DNA of 5,543 nucleotides from WTAW01 sp050124775 (GTDB lineage: Bacteria; Acidobacteriota; Aminicenantia; Aminicenantales; Aminicenantaceae), in assembly GCA_050124775.1 (NCBI GenBank), contig JASFEP010000311.1, positions 1-5,543 on the forward strand. Reading direction: 5' to 3'. The notes under the pieces are model-generated. The model made no database searches. It had not been told where the DNA came from and saw nothing but the letters and a program-made list of their open reading frames with translations. The position numbers were made by a program, and so were the translations under genes. Each line of letters begins with the position of its first letter. The first letter of the stretch is position 1. Of the stretch, positions 1-5,543 are shown piece by piece.

Positions 1-660
1 TGTGGGCGACAAACGGTTGAGCTCGATGAGATCGGCGAACTGAATACGCTCCTCTCTATCTGAAGGGCCCACTATGATCCCCACAGCGCCTCTCTCGAGA
101 ACCGCTTCCCGGTGCACTGTGGCCCCGCCGCCACCCCTGGCAAAAACGATCCTATCCTTGACCTCGATACCGGCGTAATCTCTGTCCGACTTTCCGTTTC
201 CCACGTAAACGACTTCCGCTTCAACCTTACCACCTTGTGAATAAGGCATCAGGCTTACAGCCTGATCAGAGTAGCGGGCGAAGAGTTTCTTCTGAGGCTC
301 CAGAAGCCAGAGTTCGGCTTCTTTAACCCGCCAACCCATGAGCGAATCCCAGAGAAAGCTCTTGGTCTTCCCATCGGCCTTATAGAAGTGAACATTGACA
401 TCATCGATCCCCATCTGCTTCAATTCTTCCGCCAGCCATTCAACACACCTGTTGTAATCCGATCCCTCTCCCCCTCCCCGAATGCGATGGTAACGCGAAA
501 TCTTGGCGACCATATCCCAGGCCCTTTCTCCAGAGACTTCCATCTGGATGGACTTGAGCAACTCATCATCCACAAGAGATCGGAGATCTTGAGCACTCCA
601 TCCGAACTGAAAAATCAAAGTGAAAACTGCAAATAAAAGATAAATTCTTCGAATACGCAT
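1..660 (-). CDS. Exported M28-like zinc peptidase with PA domain, 5' part only (3' end beyond window)
   Basis: Reading from the ATG at 660-658, the frame stays open for 220 codons to the window edge, so the C-terminal part is missing. Residues 1-23 form a signal peptide: Arg-rich start, hydrophobic core LLFAVFTLIF, probable cleavage after WSA. Residues 45-95 (AWDMVAKISRYHRIRGGGEG, then a helix with WLAEELKQMGIDDV) match the N-terminal segment of M28 aminopeptidase-like proteins. Residues about 140-215 resemble a PA (protease-associated) domain, with VKDRIVFARGGGG followed by a helix and GAVGIIVGPS. In the family such proteins are di-zinc exopeptidases that release N-terminal amino acids outside the cytoplasm. 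The zinc ligands would lie beyond the left edge, so activity cannot be judged. It lies 98 nt downstream of the deacylase gene on the same strand and may be the same transcript. The start is supported by AGGAG seven bases upstream. Family call is fairly sure, substrate unknown. Confidence 0.78.
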   Translation of the reverse strand, partial: MRIRRIYLLFAVFTLIFQFGWSAQDLRSLVDDELLKSIQMEVSGERAWDMVAKISRYHRIRGGGEGSDYNRCVEWLAEELKQMGIDDVNVHFYKADGKTKSFLWDSLMGWRVKEAELWLLEPQKKLFARYSDQAVSLMPYSQGGKVEAEVVYVGNGKSDRDYAGIEVKDRIVFARGGGGATVHREAVLERGAVGIIVGPSDREERIQFADLIELNRLSPT

Positions 661-758
661 AGATTTTCTCCTCTCTCGAACGTGTTTATTTCCTCAAAGT
701 TTATTACAAACGCCGCATTGCCAACAGGGCTCCCCGTCTCTCGGTCCTCTGTCCAGGT
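661..758. other. 98-nt intergenic gap, the largest in the window
   Basis: This gap separates the deacylase stop (TAG, 761-759) from the peptidase start. Its proximal part holds only an imperfect inverted repeat: ACAGAGG and CCCTGT on the minus strand, six pairs with one bulged A and a long loop. No U-tract follows, so it is not a convincing intrinsic terminator. The distal part is A/T-rich (TTTGTAATAAACTTTGAGG) and could hold a promoter, but no -35/-10 pair with normal spacing is visible. Read-through from the upstream genes therefore seems possible, and an extra internal promoter cannot be excluded. Confidence 0.35.
668..672 (-). promoter_or_regulatory. Shine-Dalgarno site of the M28-like peptidase gene
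   Basis: AGGAG on the minus strand, separated by seven bases (AAAATCT) from the ATG at 660-658. It fixes the start of a gene whose end lies outside the window. Confidence 0.7.
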
Positions 759-2582
759 CTAAGATGTTTTCGGGCGCAAAATTCTCCCGGGCAGTTGTCC
801 TGTCCATTTGCCCTTATCCAGGACGAGTTCACCGTTGATAAGGAGATATTCGACACCCTCGCTAAATTGATGAGGATTGGATATTGAAGTATTTATCTGG
901 ATGTTCTTGAGATCAAAGATGGTTATATCCGCCTTGTATCCTTCCCTGATCCAACCCCTGTCCTGCCAGTGCATGATATCTGCAGACAAGGATGTTTGAG
1001 AGCGAATGACATGGGGAACGGAGACGGCTTTTCTCTGTAGGGCGTATTTTTTTATCTTATGGAGAAAAGTGGAATAGGAGCGGATGTGTGTCAGTCCGAT
1101 ACCATAAAATGGAGCGACTCCGTCGCTCCCTGTGCCGACATAATCCTTTTTCATGATATACTCTATGTCATCTTCACACATCTGCAAGGGAATGATTTTT
1201 GCCCCCATGAGTTCCAGTTGAATCGCCGCATCCGCTATGGAAATATCTTTGAGCTCGGCTATCTGTTTGATGGATTTTCCCTCGAAGCTTTTCTCCACAC
1301 ACATTCCGACTACGAACCTGTCTGCTCCGATAAGGTTCTCGATGTAATCGGTGACCTCCCTTCGGATTTTATCGGCCTCTTCCGGATCTTTCATGCGATC
1401 CACAAAGAGCATCCTCGATCGGGAGTTATCGGGGCCGACGAAATCCCCTGTATTGACAAGACTCCTGGAAACCAGCCGAACGAGTCTTTGTCTGGGGAGT
1501 GCATCGAGAAATTGTCTGTGGTGTTCGCTGACTGGCGTGTATGGAGTGATCTTCGTGTAGAGGTCAATGAGCTGGGAATCCCTGAGATGGTCAAAGATGC
1601 TGTCGATATCTGATGGCGATAACCTCGGAATATCCGAATTCCCTATCCATGTCGAACGCGGGATAGGACTCCTGTATGGATTTCCATTGGCAAACTGATA
1701 AGGATATTGATCCGCTGTTATGGTCAATCCTGCAGCATGGGCCTGCTCTATCAGCGCGCATGCCTCCCTCACTCGCCCCCAATTGTCTTTTCCCATCACC
1801 TTGAAATGCGATATGTGGGCGGGAACATTGGCCCTTTTGGAGATTGTGATAGCCTCTTGGACCGCATCGAGGAGTCTGTCCCTTTCGTTACGAATGTGTG
1901 TGTGATAAATACCATTGTAGGGAGAAACGACCTTGACGAGTTCGACGACCTCATTTGTTTCAGAATAGCGTCCGGGCAAATAGATCAGACCTGTGGATAT
2001 CCCATGTGCCCCCTGGTCCATAGCCTCTTTGACCAGAGATTTCATTTTTTCCAACTCCTGAGGAGTTGGGGCTCTGTTCTCCATCCCCATAACGAGCTGT
2101 CTTACAGAACCGTGTCCGACGAGTAACGCAGCATTGGGGCCGATTCCTCCTTCTGTCCACCTTTGGATCTGGTCTTCCGCTTTTTCAACAATAGGCCACG
2201 CACTTCCGCCACACTGTCCGACTACCACAGATGTAACCCCTTGTTTCAAATAATTGATAACAGCTCTATTCTCTGGAAAATACATGTTGCGGTCCACATG
2301 TGTGTGAAGATCGATAAAGCCTGGACTCACATACAATCCGCGGGCATCGATAACATTTTTTGCACTTCCATCGATCGCTCTGGCGATTTTTACGATCGTA
2401 TCACCCCGGATAGCGATATCAGCATCGATGGCATTTTTTGAAGAACCATCAAAAACTTTGCCGTTTTTGATGAGAATATCGTATGTCTCTATCCTGGCAT
2501 TTTTTCCCCAGATGGAAAGGCTCGAGACAAAGGCTAACAGAAGAACCAAAACGCGACGCTGGGCCAATGATCTTATTTTCAT
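759..2582 (-). CDS. Exported D-aminoacylase / N-acyl-D-amino-acid deacylase family amidohydrolase (607 aa)
   Basis: The family hydrolyses N-acyl-D-amino acids or related amides with zinc in a TIM barrel. Residues 1-28 look like a signal peptide (KIRSLAQRR, then a core LVLLLAFVSSLSIW), so the enzyme should act outside the cytoplasm. The N-terminal beta part (YDILIKNGKVFDGSS) leads to SPGFIDLHTHVD, with metal ligands H93 and H95. C124 in GQCGGS corresponds to the bridging Cys of D-aminoacylase. H229 in HTHIRNE, H259 in SHFK and D487 in GTGSDG complete the catalytic set. The end KWTGQLPGRILRP is a family hallmark. At 607 aa it is about 100 residues longer than classical D-aminoacylase; the extra length falls mainly at residues 294-429. 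It lies 25 nt after the preceding gene. The ATG at 2582-2580 is preferred over the GTG directly before it (2585-2583) because AGGAGG is too close to the GTG. Family is sure; exact substrate is not, and other COG3653 activities are possible. Confidence 0.9.
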   Translation of the reverse strand: MKIRSLAQRRVLVLLLAFVSSLSIWGKNARIETYDILIKNGKVFDGSSKNAIDADIAIRGDTIVKIARAIDGSAKNVIDARGLYVSPGFIDLHTHVDRNMYFPENRAVINYLKQGVTSVVVGQCGGSAWPIVEKAEDQIQRWTEGGIGPNAALLVGHGSVRQLVMGMENRAPTPQELEKMKSLVKEAMDQGAHGISTGLIYLPGRYSETNEVVELVKVVSPYNGIYHTHIRNERDRLLDAVQEAITISKRANVPAHISHFKVMGKDNWGRVREACALIEQAHAAGLTITADQYPYQFANGNPYRSPIPRSTWIGNSDIPRLSPSDIDSIFDHLRDSQLIDLYTKITPYTPVSEHHRQFLDALPRQRLVRLVSRSLVNTGDFVGPDNSRSRMLFVDRMKDPEEADKIRREVTDYIENLIGADRFVVGMCVEKSFEGKSIKQIAELKDISIADAAIQLELMGAKIIPLQMCEDDIEYIMKKDYVGTGSDGVAPFYGIGLTHIRSYSTFLHKIKKYALQRKAVSVPHVIRSQTSLSADIMHWQDRGWIREGYKADITIFDLKNIQINTSISNPHQFSEGVEYLLINGELVLDKGKWTGQLPGRILRPKTS

Positions 2583-2586
2583 CACT

Positions 2587-2594
2587 CCTCCTCT
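2587..2594 (-). promoter_or_regulatory. Shine-Dalgarno site that decides the deacylase start
   Basis: AAGAGGAGGA precedes the tandem start codons GTG ATG. AGGAGG at 2592-2587 is four bases from the ATG but only one base from the GTG; AGAGG at 2594-2590 is seven bases from the ATG and four from the GTG. Both spacings favour the ATG at 2582. The alternative start would add just one residue. Confidence 0.6.
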
Positions 2595-2607
2595 TGATCC
2601 CTTTTAA

Positions 2608-3888
2608 TCAATGATTTCGCTTTTTATATTTATCGAGCTGTTCGGTGTAAACGGATGATAGATCCATTTCCTTGCCATCGATGAACACGTGTTTGACGCT
2701 GGTGCTCAACTCCAGGATATCTCCATCAGCTAGCACGATGTTGGCGACCTTTCCCTTTTCAAGACTTCCCATTGTATCATCGATGCCAAAAATTTGGGCA
2801 GGATAGATAGTCACGCCTTTCAAGGCTTCTTTTTTGTCCAACCCGAATGCCGCAGCTTTGGCGGCATGGTATGGCAGATCTTTAGCTAGAGTGGCACTCT
2901 GTGAAGAAAAAGCAAACAGCACGCCTGCTTCCTGCAGAATCTTTGGATTCCTGTAGAGCGAATCATAGCCATCCTCCCACTTGGGTGGCATGGCATAAAG
3001 AGACCCAAACACCACGGGAATTTCAACCTCTTTGATTTTATCGGCAACCATCCAGCCTTGGGAGACCCCGAAAAATATAGACTTGATGTTTTCGTCTCTG
3101 ACGAATTGAATGGCATCGCAAATATCCTGCTCGGAGTGGACGGATATCATGACGGGAAGGCGGCCATTGACAACAGGCAGTATAAACTCGAGCTTTTCGT
3201 CGAATTCGGGAAGAGGGAGCCTTTTATCCTTATCAGCGGCATTTTTTTGTTTTTGGTATATTCGCGCCTTATGGAACAATTCTTTGAGCTCTATGATCTT
3301 TTTTGAAGCCGGTTGTTGCGGCTGTGATGTTGATCGACCTCGAGATCTACCCATGCTTGGAAACTCTATATGCATGGCCATAGATTCCTTAATCACCATC
3401 TCCTCAGGTGTCCATCCCGCGAGCCTTATCAATCCGCTCTGTCCTGCCACAAGGCCTCCCGTAGGGACTACAAGTGCCGTCGTTATTCCATTCGACCTGG
3501 CAATGGGGATGTGCATGGAATCTGGCCGCAAGGCTTCTACAGCCTTGACTTGTGGATTGATATCACCGGTCTCCCTGTTATCGATAGTGGCTTGAATAGA
3601 GCCGATTTCATACAGCCCAAGATAGCAAGAACAGTCGATCAAGCCTGGATAGGCCCGAAGGCCCTTGGCATCATAGATCTTTGCACCATGAGGGACAGGA
3701 ATGTTACGTCCAATCTCTGCAATTAGCCTGTCTTTAATAAGTATTGTACCCTCTGGAATATCCTGTCCGACTACTGGAACTATAAAAACATCTCGAATCG
3801 CGATGATTTTTGAGTTTTCATCTCGGCTGGCTGCAAAATTGGAACAAAGAAGGATCATGGCTATACAGACAAAAAGTTTCCTCCTCAT
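2608..3888 (-). CDS. Exported imidazolonepropionase-like amidohydrolase homologue with degenerate metal site (426 aa)
   Basis: This is a paralogue of the gene just upstream. Matching landmarks include IGRNIPVP (IGQNIQAP in the neighbour), PGLID then YLGL (PGIID then HIGL), GWTPEEM (WGKTSEEM), and the C-terminal GSLEKGKVANIVLADGD typical of COG1228-type amidohydrolases. Residues 1-21 form a signal peptide (MRRKLFVCIAMILLCS core). The usual HxH after the first strand is replaced: residues 85-89 read DCSCY. H251 (SVHSEQDI) remains, but the next His position reads FFGVSQ (S276), and the Asp of the last strand is replaced in FAFSSQSA. Residues 178-230 are an Arg/Ser/Gln- then Lys-rich insert. The protein is probably not an ordinary metal-dependent hydrolase; it may be a structural or regulatory partner, or use another chemistry. 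Its ATG overlaps the upstream TGA (ATGA), pointing to translational coupling. GGAG seven bases upstream supports the start. Fold call is sure, function unknown. Confidence 0.88.
   Translation of the reverse strand: MRRKLFVCIAMILLCSNFAASRDENSKIIAIRDVFIVPVVGQDIPEGTILIKDRLIAEIGRNIPVPHGAKIYDAKGLRAYPGLIDCSCYLGLYEIGSIQATIDNRETGDINPQVKAVEALRPDSMHIPIARSNGITTALVVPTGGLVAGQSGLIRLAGWTPEEMVIKESMAMHIEFPSMGRSRGRSTSQPQQPASKKIIELKELFHKARIYQKQKNAADKDKRLPLPEFDEKLEFILPVVNGRLPVMISVHSEQDICDAIQFVRDENIKSIFFGVSQGWMVADKIKEVEIPVVFGSLYAMPPKWEDGYDSLYRNPKILQEAGVLFAFSSQSATLAKDLPYHAAKAAAFGLDKKEALKGVTIYPAQIFGIDDTMGSLEKGKVANIVLADGDILELSTSVKHVFIDGKEMDLSSVYTEQLDKYKKRNH
3885..3888 (-). other. ATGA stop/start overlap between the paired amidohydrolase genes
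   Basis: The TGA of the 446-aa gene (3887-3885) and the ATG of the 426-aa gene (3888-3886) share bases as ATGA. Such overlaps are commonly linked to translational coupling by termination-reinitiation, giving related amounts of both proteins. A GGGAGA stretch about seven bases before the ATG, inside the upstream gene, can also serve as its ribosome binding site. Confidence 0.85.
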
Positions 3889-5225
3889 TCTGTCTCTCCC
3901 TTCTTGTTTGCATTTTCTTTCGCGTGCACTCCTTTTTCCTTGGACGCCTCCTCCCGGTCTTTCAGGTACTTTGCTCTATCAAAATAGACGACTCCTTCGA
4001 TTATTGTCATGTCGCAACGTGTGTAAGCACTCAGGGGATGTTCGTTAAAAATGGCAATATCTCCGTGTTTTCCGACCTCCAGACTTCCGGCGATTTTATC
4101 GACGCCCAGTTGGATGGCTGGATTGATCGTCACGAGCTTCAAGGCTTCCTCCTCCGTAAGCCCTCCGTATTTCATCGATTTGGCCGCATCGTTGAACAGC
4201 CTGCGTATCCGCTCACCACTGTCCGAGTTTATCGAGACGATGATGCCTTGTTGAGTGCAGTATCCGGCATTGTAGGCAATGCCCTCTGCCGCTTCCACTT
4301 TGTATGCCCAATTATCCGCAAAAATTGAAATGCCTATACCTTCAACCGCAATCTCTTTGGCAATCTTGTATGCCTCCCAGGCATGTTCGAAGCATATGAT
4401 CTTGAAACCGAATTCCTTGGAAAGCTTGATGAACTCAAGCGTCTCATCAGCCCGGTAAGTATGACAGCGTGCATACATTTCTCCCCTCAGCATATCAACC
4501 AATGCCTCCATCTTTAGGTCTTTCCTCGGTGGGATAAGGGTGTCCAAACCTCTTTTGGATTTTTTTGCATTTTCATACCGTTCCCACTGCTCTATGTAAT
4601 TTTGTGCCTTCATAAACTCGCGGCGGATGATCGCATTCACTCCCATACGTGTTTGAGGATACCGGAGCGATGACGTCTGTCTCCGTTGGTTGGATTGTTT
4701 GGGGTTTTCCCCAAGTGCAAACTTCAGTGTTCTGTAGGCTTCCGGCACGATCATCTCTTCGGATGTTTTTCCCCACTTAGTCTTGATCACCAAATTCTCC
4801 CCGCCGATGGGATTCCCGCTCCCATGCATCGTATGAGTCATCGTGACTCCACCCGTTAGCGCAGTGTATATCGATGTATCTTCAGAATTGAGAACATCTC
4901 TCATTTTGACTTCAGCAGATATGGTCTCAGCACTCTCGTTCGTTCCTGAAAGTCCGATGTGCGAATGGGAATCGATGATCCCAGGCATAACATACTTTCC
5001 CGTGGCATCGATGACCATGACACTATCCGGCGCCTGGATGTTTTGACCGATTTTTTTGATCACGCCATCCCTAACCAGAATATCGCAATTTAGTATTGTT
5101 CCTCCAGTTACGGTCAGAACCGTGCCGTTTTTAATGAGTAGATCTTGGGCGTTGCCGGCATTCACAAAGAGAATACAGATCATTCCAAAAATTATGCATT
5201 GAATTGATTTTTGATGATTCTTCAT
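3885..5225 (-). CDS. Exported imidazolonepropionase-like metal-dependent amidohydrolase (446 aa)
   Basis: Residues 1-26 are a signal peptide ending GNA before Q27, so the enzyme should act in the periplasm or outside. The N-terminal beta part (DLLIKNGTVLTVTGG) leads to MPGIIDSHSHIG with ligands H87 and H89. Then follow NPIGGENLVIK (143 is a Glu possibly near the metal), ALGENPK, PQTRMGVNAIIRREF, H255 in RCHTYRADE, H281 in FEHAWEAY and D335 in NSDSGER. The C-terminal GSLEVGKHGDIAIFNEHPL closes the beta sandwich. All expected candidate metal ligands are therefore present. COG1228 includes imidazolonepropionase and Xaa-Pro dipeptidases; export and the peptidase-rich context favour a peptide or amide substrate rather than histidine breakdown, which is cytoplasmic. 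Residues about 420-446 are a Lys/Glu-rich tail. The start lies 10 nt after the upstream stop with a good Shine-Dalgarno site. Class is sure, substrate unknown. Confidence 0.9.
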   Translation of the reverse strand: MKNHQKSIQCIIFGMICILFVNAGNAQDLLIKNGTVLTVTGGTILNCDILVRDGVIKKIGQNIQAPDSVMVIDATGKYVMPGIIDSHSHIGLSGTNESAETISAEVKMRDVLNSEDTSIYTALTGGVTMTHTMHGSGNPIGGENLVIKTKWGKTSEEMIVPEAYRTLKFALGENPKQSNQRRQTSSLRYPQTRMGVNAIIRREFMKAQNYIEQWERYENAKKSKRGLDTLIPPRKDLKMEALVDMLRGEMYARCHTYRADETLEFIKLSKEFGFKIICFEHAWEAYKIAKEIAVEGIGISIFADNWAYKVEAAEGIAYNAGYCTQQGIIVSINSDSGERIRRLFNDAAKSMKYGGLTEEEALKLVTINPAIQLGVDKIAGSLEVGKHGDIAIFNEHPLSAYTRCDMTIIEGVVYFDRAKYLKDREEASKEKGVHAKENANKKGETE

Positions 5226-5232
5226 GGTTTAT

Positions 5233-5237
5233 CTCCT
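5233..5237 (-). promoter_or_regulatory. Shine-Dalgarno site overlapping the upstream stop codon
   Basis: AGGAG begins within the TAG stop of the upstream gene (TAG at 5238-5236) and ends seven bases before the ATG at 5225-5223. A ribosome ending the upstream gene covers the next ribosome binding site, which ties the two genes together and confirms the start. Confidence 0.7.
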
Positions 5238-5543
5238 AAAATCCGTCAGGTATTCTTGTGGCTTTTAATCTTGCACCCCCTTGCATAAAGGATAGACTTC
5301 CTTCGATCTGATCCTGTTCTGCTGTGCCGTTGAATTCCATAAAGATCGATTCTCCCATGATATTCGCCGTGATCGAGAATGTCAGATTTTTTCCGCTCAA
5401 AACACCACTGCTGATCTCCCATTTTCCTAAATCTGATGAGATGGTGCCCTCCACCTGGTTTCCATCCTGAGTCAAATCAATGGTGGATTCCATGTTTCCC
5501 ATAGCACTCGTGAATTCCCCCAACCAAGCTCCTGAAATATCCG
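5236..5543 (-). CDS. C-terminal beta-rich module of a protein entering from the right edge (5' end missing), probably an exported amidohydrolase
   Basis: The frame is open to the window edge and 101 residues are visible before the TAG. There is no need for an internal start: DISGAW precedes the TTG at 5523 in the same frame, and ISGxW is the usual opening of this module. The segment alternates short beta strands with Gly/Asp/Asn turns: STIDLTQDGNQVEGTIS, KWEISSGVLSGKNLTFSI, then ESIFMEFNGTAEQDQIEGSLS and a final LKATR. Modules of this look are often fused to the C-terminus of exported metal-dependent amidohydrolases, and a third amidohydrolase upstream would fit this operon. The catalytic part is not visible, so a different exported protein or a free-standing domain remains possible. 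The stop is 10 nt from the next gene, implying co-transcription. Confidence 0.6.
   Translation of the reverse strand, partial: DISGAWLGEFTSAMGNMESTIDLTQDGNQVEGTISSDLGKWEISSGVLSGKNLTFSITANIMGESIFMEFNGTAEQDQIEGSLSFMQGGARLKATRIPDGF

Noticed and set aside
388..636. Plus-strand open frame of 82 codons near the left end
   Set aside because: The minus strand here encodes the signal peptide and N-terminal domain of the M28-like peptidase with a good ribosome binding site, so this is a shadow.
1059..1613. Plus-strand open frame of 184 codons
   Set aside because: It lies wholly antisense to the deacylase gene, whose protein has clear family motifs; the plus-strand translation shows no recognisable domain.
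2499..2582. Twin-arginine export signal in the deacylase (QRRVLVLL)
   Set aside because: The Arg pair is present, but the S/T before it and the FLK after it are absent; a Sec signal is the simpler reading.
2608..3888. Lipoprotein signal in the 426-aa protein (Cys at residue 15)
   Set aside because: The residues before the Cys are ILL, not the small residue required at -1 of a lipobox; an ordinary signal peptide fits better.
3110..4328. Overlapping plus-strand open frames of 115-172 codons opposite the paired amidohydrolases
   Set aside because: They are antisense shadows with Cys/Ser/Leu-rich translations lacking any motif, and they overlap one another in different frames.
4560..4566. A AAA AAA heptamer in frame within the 446-aa gene, a possible -1 frameshift site
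   Set aside because: A -1 shift would end at a TGA about 22 codons later, leaving a truncated barrel; no downstream stem was evident, and A-rich Lys codons occur by chance here.
3885..5225. Assignment as hutI imidazolonepropionase of histidine breakdown
   Set aside because: The protein has a signal peptide, lies among exported hydrolases, has no other hut gene nearby and carries motifs (GENPK, PQTRMG) of a different subgroup.

Overview
The window reads as a stretch of one bacterial operon. All five genes lie on the minus strand and are transcribed from high to low coordinates. Each of the four genes whose start is visible begins with a Sec-type signal peptide, and purine-rich Shine-Dalgarno sites precede them. 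No RNA gene, mobile element, CRISPR array or long non-coding stretch is visible. The base composition is moderate by eye. Strong AGGAG sites argue against a typical Bacteroidota. Several exported metal-dependent amidohydrolases next to an M28-type peptidase suit a peptide-degrading Gram-negative heterotroph, for example a lineage near Acidobacteriota/Aminicenantes or a related candidate phylum. That placement is inference only; there is no phylogenetic marker here.

Layout in transcription order: (1) 5543-5236, the C-terminal end of a protein that enters from the right edge, a beta-rich module of the type often attached to exported amidohydrolases. (2) 5225-3885, an exported imidazolonepropionase-like amidohydrolase with an intact set of candidate metal ligands. 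(3) 3888-2608, a paralogue of gene 2 that overlaps it by ATGA and has lost most of those ligands. (4) 2582-759, an exported protein of the D-aminoacylase / N-acyl-D-amino-acid deacylase family with its catalytic residues in place. (5) 660-1, the first 220 residues of an exported M28-like zinc peptidase with a PA-like domain, which runs off the left edge. Gaps between genes are 10, -4, 25 and 98 nt.

Taken together the genes look like an envelope or secreted hydrolase set acting on peptides or N-acylated/D-configured amino acid derivatives outside the cytoplasm. The substrate cannot be read from the sequence. The most interesting point is the translationally coupled pair of genes 2 and 3, one apparently catalytic and one apparently degenerate at the metal centre, which may form a heteromeric enzyme.
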